Positions 23,821-35,562 of a DNA stretch of 64,000 nucleotides are shown piece after piece. The position numbers were made by a program, and so were the translations under genes. The notes below the pieces were generated by a model. It saw only the letters and a list, made by a program, of their open reading frames with translations. It made no database searches and was not told the origin of the DNA. This DNA comes from Linanthus parryae (taxonomy: Eukaryota; Streptophyta; Magnoliopsida; Ericales; Polemoniaceae). Position 1 is the first letter of the stretch, and the number at the start of each line of letters is the position of its first letter. Location: assembly GCA_023055425.1 (NCBI GenBank), contig JALGPY010000035.1, forward strand, positions 3,029,501-3,093,500, given 5' to 3'.

Positions 23821-23825
23821 GGTAT

Positions 23826-24280
23826 CCTAAACAGTCTAATTTCTCTTTGTGTGGCTATTCGGATGTTGAATTTGCAGGATATAAAGTTGTTAGAAACAAT
23901 ACATCAGGATGGTGCCAATTCCTTGGATCATGTTTAATCAGATGGCATTCAAAGAAATAAAACTCAGTTGCACTATCAACAGCAGAAGCTGAATACATAG
24001 CAGCTGGAGCTTGCTGTTCACAAGTGTTACAGATAGCCAAACAAATGAGAGACCTTAGATTTGATTTCAGAGATATACCTATCAAGTGTGACAACACAAG
24101 TGCAATATCAATTACAAAGAATCCAGTTCAATATTCAAGAACAAAGCATATTGATGTTAGACATCACTTCATCGGAGATCATGTTGAATAAGGTGATATC
24201 TTCACTAAACCGTTACCAGATGAAAGATTCTCAGCCTTGAGATTAGAATTGGGTATGCTAAATAAAAAAGCATTGGTTTA
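23826..24280 (+). pseudogene. Sire-C RNase H, distal part
   Basis: The RNase H that was cut by Ath-1 resumes here. The frame carries GYSDVEFAGYKVVRNNTSGW-type wording, ALSTAEAEYIAAGACCSQ (catalytic Glu in AEAEY), KCDNTSAISITKNPVQYSR (Asp in CDNTSA), TKHIDVRHHF and FTKPLPDERFSALRLELGML. Relative to Sire-E a short segment (ISTSMQIVD) is deleted after GDHVE, with a stop. It ends at ALV followed by TAG and the first PPT. Confidence 0.85.
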
Positions 24281-24722
24281 GGGGGAGAAAAAATAGGTAA
24301 GTACAAGGTAAGTATTATGTGTTTCAAAGGTTTGAACTGATTTTCAAAGCCTTGAAAATCTTGTCAAAGCTTTGAGTGTATGTGCGTTAACCATATAGCT
24401 TTTCAAGGCCTTGAAATCCATTACAAAGCCTTAAAAATAAGACTGTATGCTAGTTAGTCAATTATATGGATCTTTCAATGTTGGGTGTTATCTTTGTAGA
24501 TTTTGCCCCTCAATTTTCAAATACCCATTTTCAGCCAAAACAATACTATATTATTTGCTTCCAACGGCATACACAATATGTATCTTTTTTATTCAGAAAA
24601 TCTTCAAATATTAGGAAAATATTAAGTTTCCTTTTCAAACTGAAACTCTTTACTATTTATCTTCTTCTTTATTTCTCTCCTTCATATCTATCTTCCCTTC
24701 CTCTTATACTCCTCAAACCCTA
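24281..24722 (+). other. Sire-C first PPT and post-pol spacer
   Basis: GGGGGAGAAAAAA (24281-24293) follows the pol stop, as the internal PPT does in Sireviruses. The spacer after it holds a dense set of palindromic words: TTTCAAAGG/TTTGAA (24322), TTTTCAAAGCCTTGAAAA (24342), CAAAGCTTTG (24364), a perfect TTTCAAGGCCTTGAAA (24401-24416) and ACAAAGCCTTAAAA (24422). No coding sequence. Confidence 0.7.
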
Positions 24723-25540
24723 ATGAGCACTCGAAGAGCCTCTAACAGAATAAAAAGGGATGGTGGTTCAAAGGCTGGTATAGAGAAGAAAAGAAAAGGC
24801 CACTATGGAAGAGGTTCAGACCATCAATGGAGATTCCAGTTCAAAGACTCCTACTCCAGAAGGCATGTCACCTCCTCCTCCCAAGAAGAAGACAAAGAAA
24901 TATCAGACACCAGTTTTCAGCAAAAAGAAGACAGTGGAATCTGCTCAAGAAAAATAAAAAGGGATTCCGATTGGTAGCCCTAAGAAGGTGAATAAGAAGG
25001 CTGGCAAAGAAGACAAAGGGAAAGGAAAGATATACATTCAAGACTCATATTCAGATGCAACTTCAAGCTCGCATGAAACTTCTCCTATATCAAAGAAGGT
25101 CAGAAAGGAGAAATAAATTCAAGAAGCTGAGTCATAATCTAGCATCGAATCAGGAATAAAGGATCATAAGAAAAATTGTTCAGTGAATAAGAAAAGAATT
25201 TTTGTGAAGAAGTAATTGAAATAGGGACAAAACGCATTAAAAGGGTTAACCTTCCTGTTCAACAGTGTGATTAAAAATATAATTTTAATCATTGAGGAAG
25301 TAGAAGTGGCCCAGGAAGAAGAACAGATTGATGATGATAAAGAAGATAGTCATGAAGAAATGCAGAGCAGCAAGGAGATGGAAACGCAAACCCTTAACTC
25401 TTGCCTACTCTTTATTTCTTTTTCAAGACCTTGAAATCCTTTTCAAAGTCTTGAAAATTCTATCTTTTCAAAACTATGATCCAACAGTTTCTCATTATTT
25501 TTTGATGAAAGCTAAAAAGGGGGAGAAATTTTAGGTTATT
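24723..25540 (+). pseudogene. Sire-C extra 3' ORF remnant
   Basis: Region at the position of the additional Sirevirus reading frame, which is env-like or of unknown function in that lineage. The first piece (24723-24974) is very basic and Ser-rich (STRRASNRIKRDGG, then KKKRK-type words). After frame changes come further Lys-rich stretches and an acidic run (EEVEVAQEEEQIDDDKED wording near 25300-25360). It parallels the start of the Sire-E region at 59742, but the middle and C-terminal parts are missing. Function unknown; not coding now. Confidence 0.55.
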
Positions 25541-25730
25541 ATTTGTTTACTATAGACCTGGTTTTTGGTCAGTGGGATTATCTGAACTTTGTTGTTATTT
25601 GCTGTTTTTCAGTAAGTTATTAAGTTTGATTTATTTTGGATATCATGTGCTATGATTTACTATACTATGTGCTAATGAGTATTTTTTGCAGAAATATAGT
25701 ACCAAACAGATTGTGGTTTTGTCTTTCATC

Positions 25731-25741
25731 AAGGGGGAGAT
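25731..25741 (+). other. Sire-C terminal polypurine tract
   Basis: AAGGGGGAGAT lies directly before the 3' LTR start TGTAAGTTC. It is a second copy of the tract found after pol. Confidence 0.75.
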
Positions 25742-26674
25742 TGTAAGTTCAACTCTGTTTCAAAGGATAGTCTATTTCAAGGCCTTGAAACCGCTTTCAA
25801 AGCTTTGAAACTGACTATGCTTTATATGCATAAACTTAGGGGGAGTTTATGATCTTGATTCAACTCCTAAATCCCTGTGCCTAATCAGTTGTTATTTTAT
25901 GATGAAAGACAAATTATTTTGACACTTTAAGCTGTATCTAATCCATCTGTTTGACTTAGTTTTGCAGGGATATTATGTTTCCTGTATTACAGGATATATT
26001 TCCTAACTTGAGTCTTGCAGGAAAGGAAACTAAGTATTGATTTGATTCTGCGATCAATCTGCTGTGTTTGAAAGTTACACAACTTATGTTGACACAAGAT
26101 AAGATCAGTATCCTTGAAGATACTGAGAAACTATCCATTGGAGAAGCTGTTAGAGAAGTCAAAGCTGAAGCTACAAAATAGGAAATTTTGTTAAGAAGGG
26201 ATCTTGAAGATCTGCAATTCAAACTGCTCTATAAAAGAGGGAAAGCTGAAGCAATACATCTCTATGTGGTTAAGATATAGGGCTTAGCTTTTGATTAATA
26301 AGAATTGAGTTGAAAATTCTGCAGAGAGAAGATCCCTGAGGTAGATACGTAGGTCCAAGTGGACTTAACTCTATATATCTTTTGTCTCTTGCATTTGTTA
26401 TCAGTTCTATACTTAGTTCTTTTGTAGCAATCAAAGCAGTTTCATTTCAAGGGTTTGAAACTCATTTCAAGGCCTTGAAATAAACTTATCTTTTATACTT
26501 CAACTATTTTCATTTAAAGGGTTTGTAACTCATTTCAAGGCCTTGAATTACTCTTCACTCATTATAATTCTTTTTGAAGCAACTCTTCTTGCAAGTTCAG
26601 AAAAATTTGGAATACTCTATTAAACCCCCTCCCCTTCTAGAGTATTGATCATGTACCTACTATACACCCCATCA
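25742..26674 (+). repeat. Sire-C 3' LTR
   Basis: 933 bp, shorter than solo LTRs A and B through internal deletions (for example the stretch after 26255). It keeps the true 3' end (CTAGAGTATTGATC...ATCA) and the CTTAG duplication at 26675. It holds perfect palindromes TTTCAAGGCCTTGAAA at 25775-25790 and 26465-26480 and TTTCAAAGCTTTGAAA at 25795-25810, plus the internal PPT-like tract near 25838 and a TATATAT box near 26370. Confidence 0.85.
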
Positions 26675-27512
26675 CTTAGCAAATTCATAAGGTACTTCAT
26701 ATTTCAATTTGAGTGGAAACAACCAAGTGTATCTTGAATAATCATCAGTAAAGAGCACATAAAACTTTTAACCTTTAAAATAAACAGTGGAGACAGGCGT
26801 AGTCCATTCGATTGTAGAAATCAAGTGCAGAATGAAAGTCAAACCCGTAGATTTGGCAGGTCACCTGTGCAGAGCCACCTCGACCCGAACCGCCATCTTG
26901 AAGTGCTTCATCAACCTCGACCCGAACCGCTGCAACCCAAACCGGACCCACAACCGGATCCATACCCGGCTCCATACCTGGAACCTGAACTAAAATTAGA
27001 TCTGGAATTCGAACCTTCCGATGACCCATAACTGAAGTCAGGGTTTTACCGTCCTCCTCGGTTGGAGTCGAATCGACTGCCGCCTCGCTGACCAGAATAT
27101 CCACCACGGTGGCTGGAGGTAAACTGACTACCACGTCCAGATCGGCCACCATGAGAAAAGAAGGCAGTGGGATTAGAAGAGTCAGCGGTGTGGATCAGAG
27201 AATTTCGCATCGGTTCCGCCACCTTGATCAAAACGTACAACTCTTCGAACGAGATCGAATGTGAGTGAGTACGAATCGAAGAGGGGAATGAGTTGAACTC
27301 GTCCGGGAGGCCATTGAGAGCATAGAGAAGCATGTCTTAATCGTCGATGCGCACCAAAGAGACGACAAGTTTTTTTCGAAGGCTAAGAAGCAACTACATG
27401 TACAAATCAATGGAGTCGCTATGCTTTCTCATAGTTTGAAGATCTGATTTGAGTTGGAGGATGTTGGAGCGGTTGAGGGAGGCATATCACCTTTCTAGGG
27501 TTTAATCCCAGC
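26675..27512 (-). pseudogene. Cop unit C (right part): Copia gag remnant
   Basis: The gag half of unit C, displaced from its RNase H side by the whole of Sire-C. The piece 27333-27046 has MLLYALNGLPDEFNSFPSSI and FEELYVLIKVAEPMRNSLIH with a Gly/Arg-rich tail. 27152-26775 ends with the zinc-knuckle wording CQIYGFDFHSALDFYNRMD, in which two cysteines are changed. It abuts unit D at the same junction word (CCAGCC-TGGTCTGCC, about 27512) as the B/C junction. Confidence 0.75.
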
Positions 27513-29398
27513 CTGGTCTGCCAAAAGTCATGTATTGAAGAGATGATAGATAGAAAAGGCCAAGTCTGGTCTGCCAAAAGTCATGTATTCAAGAGCGCCT
27601 AAAAGTTGGTGGTAAATATTTGGATCTGGTAAGGGATCCCCTTATGAGATGTGATATTTAATCCCAGAAGAAGATCATTAATATATTTTTCTTGAGTTAA
27701 TAATATACAATTGTTGGACCAAGATATTTGAAGGCCCAAAAATAACGTTAACTAGCCCAAATTGGTCATATCGAACTCATTGCTAAGTTTCTTAATTAAA
27801 AATGAAATTTAGGGAAGATCATTCTCAGTTAATATAATGTAGTTAACATACAATAACAAAAGTGTAATTTTGTTATTGTCGTGACGAATAAAAAGAGAAG
27901 AATCAGCGTAAGGAGCAATAAAACCCCAAAGAGAAAATATAGGAAGTGAAGTGCTCAAACCAAGCACAAGGATCTTGTTAGAGGCCGTAGATAGACTTAT
28001 GTATCTTGCAAAAAAAATCTGAAAATTTGGGGTTTACAAATCCAGTTGGATGTTTCATGTAAACAGTTTCACATTAGAGACTATGCAAGAAAGCATTTTT
28101 TACGCCTAATTGCTCTCAAAACTGCCTGCGAAAGTCAAAATGCATCTAACAGTTGTGTGCTTCACAATGGGGTTAAATGTTTCATCGTAGTCAACCCAAA
28201 GAGTTTGATGGAACCATATTGGCAACAAGACGAGCTTAATAGCGTGAAACAGTACCATAAGGGTTATATTTAGTTTTGTAAACCCATTTGTTGCCTATCA
28301 TATTTGCAAATTGACGTGGAGGAACTACGCTCCATGTATTTTTTGTGAGTGTTTGGAAGCCTCTGTATAAAAAGTAGGTTCAATGTGAGAGTTGTGTGCA
28401 GAGTTGGAAAGAATACCCAAAATGGGAGAAGAATCAGAAGTGTGAAATAACAAATTTTTCTTAATAATACCAGATTTTTCATATGGTTTTCATAGGATCA
28501 CCAGTAGGGGTGAGGAGAAGAGGGGGGGGGGGTCATCATTGGGAAACTAGGATTTGGTTCCATGCCAGAATTGGAACTGTGCATATCCTCAAATGTGGGT
28601 GGTGGGACCACATGTGAGGTGGTTGTAGGGCCAGCTGCCTACTCCACATCAGGACCCTCAGAGAGAGAGTGCCATGGCCAAGACCAGGTGAAATGTCTAT
28701 AATGGAACCAAGACCAGGTATAGTATCTGTGTGGTGACAAAGATCAGGTGTAGTAGTAGCACCATGACAAGGGGGGATTCTGTAAAGAACAGTGGTTAAG
28801 AATAAGAGTTAGTAGTATTTGAGGCAAAAGTATTCGAAGAGTTAGTAGAATTTGCATAAGGAAACTGATATTCATCATAAATTACATGGCGACTAACAAA
28901 GAACTTATTGAGAGTCTAAACAAAACAGAGGTAGCCTTTGTAACCTTCAGCATAACCAAGAAATGTACATTGTCTAGTTTTATGATCAAGTTTAGAATGA
29001 GAGTAATGTCGTAAATATGGGTAGCAAGCCTATCAAAAAACACATTAATGTGTATAACTAGGAACATTTTTAAATAAAAGCCCATAAGAGGATTTGTTGT
29101 GTGTGTTAGTGTTAGGCATTCTATTTATCAATTAAGTTGCAGTGGCTACTGCATGATACCAAAATAATTTAGGAAGTGAGGCATTGTGAAGTAAAGGGAC
29201 AACATATTCAATTATGTGTCTATATTTTCGTTCCGCCACTCCATTTTTTTTGGTGTGTGTGGACAACACTTTTGGTGTAAAATACCAGAATCTTGAAGAA
29301 GTTTCTGAAGAACAAAGGATGTATATTCACCTCCTCCATCAGACCTAAGAACTTAGTGCAACTTCCCAAAAAACTTTCAACAAATAATTTATACATAG
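27513..29398 (-). pseudogene. Cop unit D: Copia integrase-RT-RNase H remnant
   Basis: Fourth tandem copy of the Copia 3' region. The YVDD site reads YVNY (near 27845), and the RNase H part has lost a stretch near 27665 relative to the other units. Integrase wording (YLKMFLVIHINVFFDRLATHIYD frame, 29085-28882) matches units A-C. It ends at the Sire-D insertion point, where the target word is CATAG (29394-29398) rather than CTTAG. The matching gag half of unit D is absent from the window, lost with the right part of Sire-D. Confidence 0.75.
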
Positions 29399-30534
29399 TG
29401 TAAGTTCAACTCAGTTTCAAAGACTTGAAATAGCAAATCTATTTCAAGGCAATGAAACAGCTTTCAACGCTTTGAAACTGACTATGCTTTATATGCATAA
29501 ACTTAGGGGGAGTTTCTGATCTCGATCCAACTCCAAAACCCCTGTGCCTAATCAGTTGTTATTCGATGATGAAATAAAAAGTATTTTGACACTTTAAACT
29601 GTATCTAATCCATCTGTTTGACTTAGTTTTTCAGGGATATTATGTTTCCTATATTACAAGATCTATTTCCTAACTTGAGTCGTGCAGGAATGGAAACTAA
29701 GTGTTGATTTGATTCAGTGATCAATCTTTTGTGTTTGAAAGTTTCTCAACTTATGTTTACACAAGATCAAATATGTATCCTTGAAGATACTAAGCAACTC
29801 CCCGTTGGAGAAGCTGTTAGAGAAGTCAATGCTGAAGCTACAAAATAGGGAAGTTTATTAAGAAGAGATCTTGAAGATCTTCAATTCAAACTGCTCTATA
29901 AAAGTGGGAAAGCTGAAGCAAGCCAACGGGACAATTAGCAGATACACTCAAACATATTTAGGGATTGACAGGCAACAAATAAGCATATCCATTTATCTCA
30001 ATCCAAGCATCTGAAGAACACTGCATACTCACAGCAGATTCAGTTCTAGTGTTCTTCTATTCTGAACTTCATTTGTATATCATTCTGATAATACTTCTAG
30101 TTCTGATTCTCGCGGATTGTTCAAGGGTAAAAATAGATAATTCTTAGTTAATAATTTAGCTAGAGAAGGTACTAGATAGGTAAGTGAGAACCACAAGATG
30201 TAACAGAGTAGGGAATCTCTCTATGCTTGAGATCTAGGGCTTAGCTTTTGATTAATAAGAATTGAGTTGAAAATACTGCAGGGAGAAGATCCCTGAGGTA
30301 GAGACGTAGGTCCAAGTGGACTGAACTCTATATATCTTGTGTCTCTTGCATTTACTTTTCAATTCTATGCTTAGTTCTTTTGCAGCAATCAAAAAATTTC
30401 ATTTCAAGTGTTTGAAACTCTTTTCAAGGCCTTGAAATAGACTTATCTTTTAAAATTCAACTGTTTTCATTTCAAGGGTTTGAAAATCATTTCAAGTTCT
30501 TGAAATGCTCTTCACTCATTATATTTCTTTTTGA
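29399..30534 (+). repeat. Sire-D 5' LTR, 3'-truncated
   Basis: TG at 29399 after CATAG. It matches LTR C and ends at the same TTTTTGA word. It contains the PPT-like TAGGGGGAG near 29504, a perfect TTTCAAGGCCTTGAAA at 30422-30437 and a TATATAT box near 30330. Confidence 0.75.
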
Positions 30535-31763
30535 GGAAGCTCAAGATCTTTCATTACGTAAACTTGATGACCTGTAAGGAAAACTCCTTACACATGAAAG
30601 ATCCATGAATGAAGTTGATGGAGAATTACCAGAAGGTGTCAAGAACCTAACTCTCAAGGAAAAGGAGAATGAGCCATCTCAAAGCCTTCAAACAGAAGAA
30701 GATGATGATGAAGATCCTATTGATTTGATTTCAAAATACTTTACTAGAATTCCCAAAATGAAGAAGAACTTTGGAAACAAGGACTTCGGCAGAGATAGAC
30801 ACAGATCCTCTAGTAGCAAGGACTACACAAGACATTTGATCAGAGACTTCCCACAAAAAAAGAGTAAAAACTTTCAACAGAAAGATCATGATTGAAGAAA
30901 GAAAGATATGATAGCTTCTTGGAGTGATTTAGAAAGAAGAACATGCCAATCTATGCTTTATGGCTAAGCATGATGAAATTTCTGAAAAGAACATTGAGGT
31001 AATGGTAAATTGTTTAATTTCTAAACCAACAGAAGTCCTCTCGGATTACCTTAGAACAGTGCTTTTAAATGAAGAGGACAATCTGAAAGAGATTAGAGTT
31101 TTGAAAGAAAAAGTTCATCAGAAGGAAAAAGAAAACTTGCATCTTGTTTGTCTGAATCAGAAGCTTGAAATTTCTCAGAAGAAAACTAATAGTGATTTCA
31201 AGTCCTTGAAAACCAGTTTCAAAGCCTTGATAACACAATTCAAGGAAGTAGTCAGAAAGAACTCTCTTCTGAGTGACAATATTGTTAATCTAAGGCATCA
31301 AGTTAATGAATTGGATAAACGAAAGACTACTCTAACCGAGAAACTTTAAGAATCAGAATCAGCTAAGACAAAACTTGAAGGCTCAGAACAGAACTTGATC
31401 TTGATTCTTGGAGGTAGCTTAAAGTCTGTTCAGAAAATTGGTATTGGATACAATCCAAATTTTCCCAGAAAGAACAATACCAGATTTGTGAAAGCTGGAA
31501 GTCGAACATCTCCTAAATGCCATTACTGGAATAAAATTGGTCATGTTAGGATGACTTGTCCTTATTAGAAGAAGAGACCCTCACATAATGAGGAATACTT
31601 TTCCATTTTAACTCAAATGACAAGTTAGATAATTTGGGTTCCTAAAGGGGTTATACCACCCAACATGATTGACCCTGAATATGAACCTAAATTTCACACT
31701 TGGTATAACAGTTGGGTAAGGTAGTGAATGGTGTTTGCAGGCTGTCACCAAGACCAAAGAACA
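30535..31763 (+). pseudogene. Sire-D gag remnant
   Basis: Better preserved than the Sire-C copy. 30605-30892 has an acidic segment (EEDDDEDPIDLISKYFTRIP), a basic segment and a decayed first zinc knuckle (DYTRHLIRDFPQKKSKNFQQ). 30960-31346 is a coiled coil (LKEKVHQKEKENLHLVCLN, SDFKSLKTSFKALITQFKEV). A CCHC-like motif at about 31507-31560 has Trp for the second Cys (C-H-Y-W-N-K-I-G-H-V-R-M-T-C). Stops between pieces. Confidence 0.72.
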
Positions 31764-32156
31764 TAAATCGTTGTTGAAAGAAAGAACAGGACTCTTGAAG
31801 ACATGTCAAGAACAATGCTTCTGGAAAATAAATTGCCAAAGTACTATTGGGCAGAAGCTGTGAATACATCAAGCTATATTCTCAACAGGTGCTTGATCAG
31901 ACATATTCTGAAGAAGACCCTTCATGAGTTGTTCAAAGGAATAAAGCCAAACATTTCTTACTTCAAACCTTTTGGTTGCATATGATTTGTTCATAATAAT
32001 GGTAAGGACAATCTTGGTAATTATGATGCAAGAAGTGATGAAGGTATTTTTCTTGGTTATTCACATACAAGCAAAGCCTATAGAGTTTATAATAAGAGAA
32101 CCAAGTTTGTTGAAGAAATAATTTGTGTCATATTTGATGAAAGCTATGATGGTTCT
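31764..32156 (+). pseudogene. Sire-D integrase remnant after a large deletion
   Basis: The sequence goes from the gag/protease border (CATAAATCG) directly to the integrase C-terminal words VERKNRTLEDMSRTMLLENKLPKYYWAEAVNTSSYILNRC (first in one frame, then 31803-31982). About 850 bp present in Sire-C (12165-13015), carrying protease and the integrase core, are missing. Further C-terminal integrase words (GYSHTSKAYR, VIFDESYDG) follow in another frame. Confidence 0.75.
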
Positions 32157-33545
32157 TTGAGTGATGGTTTTGCAGATCTTAATCTGAAAAAGCATGATTC
32201 GGATACTGAAGAAGAATCCTCAAAAGGTTCCAAGGAAATCTTACAGCAACAAAGAAGGCAATTTCAAGGCCTTGAAAATAAGGTTCAAAGCCTTGAAACA
32301 AAATCTACAAAGAAGACAGCAGATCAAGCTACTACTTCAAGTTCTAAAACACTTGAAAAACAAATAGGAGAGCCTGAAACTTGGACACCAAGGAAGAGAT
32401 TTAAATATCTCTTATCTCATCCTGCTGATAATATTATTTTTGATTCAACCACTGGTACGCAAACCAGATCACAATTGAAGAATCTCTGTGCTTTTAATGC
32501 TATTATCTCTCTTGTAGAACCTAAAACTGTGAAGGAAGCATTACAAGAAGCATACTGTATCATAGCTATGCAAAGTGAAATCAATGAGTTAGAAATGAAC
32601 AAGGTTTGGAGTCTAGTTTCTCCACCAAGAAATCAGTCTGTTATTGGCACCGAATGGGAATTCAGAAACAAGTTAGATGAGAATGGAAAGGTCATCAGGA
32701 ACAAAGTCAGATTGGTAGCTCAAGAAGAAGGTATTGACTGTGATGAAACTTTTTCTCCTGTTTCCAGGGAATTTGAAGCAATTATAATTGTACTTGCATT
32801 TGCATCTCACAAGAACATGAAACTCTTTCAAATGGATGTGAAGTGTGATTTTCTAAATGGCTATTTGCAAGAAGAAGTTTATGTTGATCAACCTCTAGGT
32901 TTTTAATATGACAAGTTTGCAGGCCATGTTTATAAACTTGATAAGGCACTTTATGGTTTTAAACAAGCGCCAAGGGCTTGGTATGAAAGATTGTCAAAAA
33001 ATTTACTAGAAAATGATTTCAAAAGAGGATTAGTAAATAAAACCATTTTTATAAAAAATCTTGAGAAAGACATGCTTGTAGTTCAAATTTATGTTGATGA
33101 TATTCTGTTTGGAGCTACTAATGATCTTCTTTGCAAGGAATTCTCAATTCTTATGAGCCGGGAATTTGAAATGAGCTTAATGGGAGAATTGAACTTCTTT
33201 CTTGGACTTCAAATTCACTAGATGAAGCAAGGCATATTCTTACATCAAAGCAAGTACACAAGATAATTTCTGAACAAGTATAATATGTCTCAATCCAAAG
33301 AGATCAAGAACCCCATGAGTTCTACATTGTATTTAGACAAAGATGAATCTGGTAAGAGTGTTAATGTGAAAGATTATAGAGGTATGATTGGATCATTACT
33401 ATATCTCACAGCCAGCAGACTAGATATCATGTTCAGTGTTTGCATGTGTGCTATATTTCAAGTTGATCCTAAAGAATCGCACTTGTGTGCAGTTAAAAGA
33501 ATCTTTAGATATCTCAATGGTACCAAAGACTTAGGGATTTGGTAT
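32157..33545 (+). pseudogene. Sire-D RT and start of RNase H
   Basis: 32157-32903 is open for 249 residues. It contains the linker with FQGLENKVQSLETKSTKKTA (perfect palindrome 32262-32277), TPRKRFKYLLSHPADNII, KEALQEAYCIIAMQSEINEL and RNKVRLVAQ (a short in-frame loss before EEGIDCDETFSP). It continues to FQMDVKCDFLNGYLQEEVYV, where the usual Ala/Ser after C is Asp. After a stop, 32991-33221 has IYVDDILFGATND (intact YVDD). 33285-33545 has the RT-RNase H connection (GSLLYLTASRLDIMFSVCMC, RIFRYLNGTKDLGIWY) and ends at the Ath-2 insertion. Confidence 0.83.
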
Positions 33546-35409
33546 TGATAACTCCTTAATATGAGTTATCCTACGTACACTTAACTTTGTTATTTGTGTG
33601 CGTTTCAGTGCAAAGTGACAATATTTGAGCCAATATATGAAGAAAATGCACTTTGGATGTTTTTGAGCTTTAATGCACAATTCAGGCGTTTCTTAATGGT
33701 TTTGAGTATGATTTTGATAATTTATCACATTTGATCTTCGCGGTAGTGTTTGTGTTGTAGTTTGACAGGAATTACGTATGTGGGAATCAAGTGGAGAGAA
33801 GAAACGAGCTTCGGAATAGAAGAAAAGACGTATTTGGCCCCTTTTTTGATGTTTTCGCCAAATATGGGCGATAATTGAGAAAAACGAGAAAATCATTCGC
33901 AAACGGGAATTTCTCTACAAAGATGAAGTCTACGTCGCAAAAGGAATCCAAATGTGCAAAAATCACTTTTATCGGAGTTCGGATGAGAAAGTTATGCCAA
34001 AAAGAATGCTCAAGAGAGTAAAACGAAGCTAAAAACATCCGGAAATGCGAAACGTGCATTGGAATGCATAAAATTGAGGAATAAAATACTCCCCGGACTT
34101 TGAAAATGTTTTATGGTAAAAAGGGAGTCTCGAGGATGAGGATATCCTTCGGAAATCAAGAGTACGATCGAAGAAGCGAAAAAATAACCAAAAAGGATGT
34201 TTTTGGGTGACCCAGACTTCTCTTGGTACGAAGAGATTTGTCTTCGTACGAAGATATTATACTTAGCCAAATTTAGAGTTGCTGAAAATCTCTTCCCAAA
34301 ACAGCTTGCAGTACTTATCTGGGAAGGTCTTCCTACAAAGTGAAAAAGTCTTCGTACGAAGACTCTTCCTACGAAGGTCTTCCTACAAGGAGAAAAAGTC
34401 TTCGTACGAAGACTCTTCCTCCGAAGAGAAAAGTCTTCCTACGAAGAGATCGCCAGAAACAGCAGATTCGTTGGGGGCTTTTGTGTAAATACTTTTAACT
34501 TGTTCTAAACACTATGGAAACATATTACAACGAGTTAGGGCATAGTTTTTCAGAATCTTTGAGTTGGAGACAAGTGCTTAGAGCTACGGGGATCTTGGGA
34601 GACGCTTTGTTTGATCTTTTCTCTTCCCTCTCTCTAGTTTTTGGTTTATGATCATGAAACTTTGTATCTTGATCATGTATTGTCGTAGCTAAACCCTCTT
34701 TTGCTGGGAATTCTCGTTTGATAGCTAGGGTTTGATATGAACTTGAAATTTTGGGATATCTATTCACGTTTTGAACTGAATTAAGCATGTTCTTCTATTA
34801 TTATGAAAAGTTTATGTTAAATCTCTATCTTTATTGCGCGTAGCTAACGTAGGATTGATATTAATTGAGATTCACGCGGTAACTCCGTGATTCTTAGTCG
34901 GTAAATTGAACTTTTCACCTAGTTGTAACACTAGTTGGTAACTCGGTAGTGTTGATAAGGATCATAAATTAGAATAATGAACGTAATGCATGCTAAAAAT
35001 TGAATTAGGCTTGGTAACTCGGTTTAAATTTGATTTTAGACATAGACAACTTGTTTGGTAACTCGGTGAGTTGTGTAGTGCTTGATCAATAATAGAAGAT
35101 ATGTTAGTGTTTCATGAATCAAAACATAAGTTTATATCATTCCTAGTGAACCTAGAGAATTCCTAGTATTTTTCGTCTTATTAGAAAAGTCATTAATCCC
35201 TTTTTGTTAATCGTGAACCATTCCATTCGATTGATCGAGAATCTTGTTATTTTTATTTTTAGTAGAATTAGAACAACACACAACTTTGCGAATTTCCCAC
35301 ATAAGGTTTAAGATAATGAATAGGTTAACAAATTCCCTTGGGTTCGACAACCCGGATTTCCGGATATTACTACACACGACAGCCATACACTTGTGGTTAG
35401 ATCGTGTTA
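33546..35409 (+). repeat. Ath-2 5' LTR
   Basis: 1864 bp, TGATAACTCC to GTGTTA (terminal CA has become TA). It carries the TCTTCGTACGAAGA palindromes at 34241, 34349 and 34409 with variants between 34216 and 34448. It is directly adjoined by GGTAT of Sire-D on the left. Confidence 0.88.
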
Positions 35410-35415
35410 AGTTTT

Positions 35416-35562
35416 CGGCGCCGTTGCCGGGGACTTTGGCTGAATTTGTATGGGGGAAACAACGGGCAGAACGCCGAGGCACCGGTTAACAATGCTGAGA
35501 TTGAAGACCGCCCTATGGTGGACTATTTCAGGACTACTCCAGCATGTTACCAACCTACCATC
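35416..35562 (+). pseudogene. Ath-2 PBS and truncated gag start
   Basis: CGGCGCCGTTGCCGGGGAC (35416-35434) is the PBS with its first base changed from T to C. It is followed by a deletion fusing the leader to gag words equivalent to GNNGQNVEAPVNNAEIEDR, MVDYFRTTPACYQPT. It ends at CCATC, where Tat-1 inserted. The gag continues at 50297. Confidence 0.75.

Larger units (their letters stand above)
9884..26674 (+). mobile_element. Sire-C: Sirevirus-like Ty1/copia element, interrupted by Ath-1
   Basis: Plus-strand Copia element with LTR, gag, protease, integrase, RT-RNase H (the Copia order), an extra 3' reading-frame region and repeated AGGGGGAG tracts. The extra 3' region and repeated polypurine tracts are typical of Sireviruses (SIRE/Maximus). 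Ends are fixed by CTTAG at 9879-9883 and 26675-26679 in Cop unit C. Ath-1 (14799-23820) splits its RNase H. The 3' end of the 5' LTR, the PBS and the start of gag are missing, so it cannot prime minus-strand synthesis. All coding parts carry stops or frameshifts. Confidence 0.8.
29399..33545 (+). mobile_element. Sire-D: left part of a Sirevirus-like element, duplicate of Sire-C
   Basis: Same insertion site in Cop and same loss of LTR end plus PBS plus gag start (junction near 30534) as Sire-C. The RNase H is also interrupted at the identical base by an Athila-like LTR (GGTAT 33541-33545). These shared features show it is a block duplicate of Sire-C and not an independent insertion. It has since lost about 0.85 kb of protease-integrase. 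Its right part (rest of RNase H, 3' LTR) is not in the window. Confidence 0.82.
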
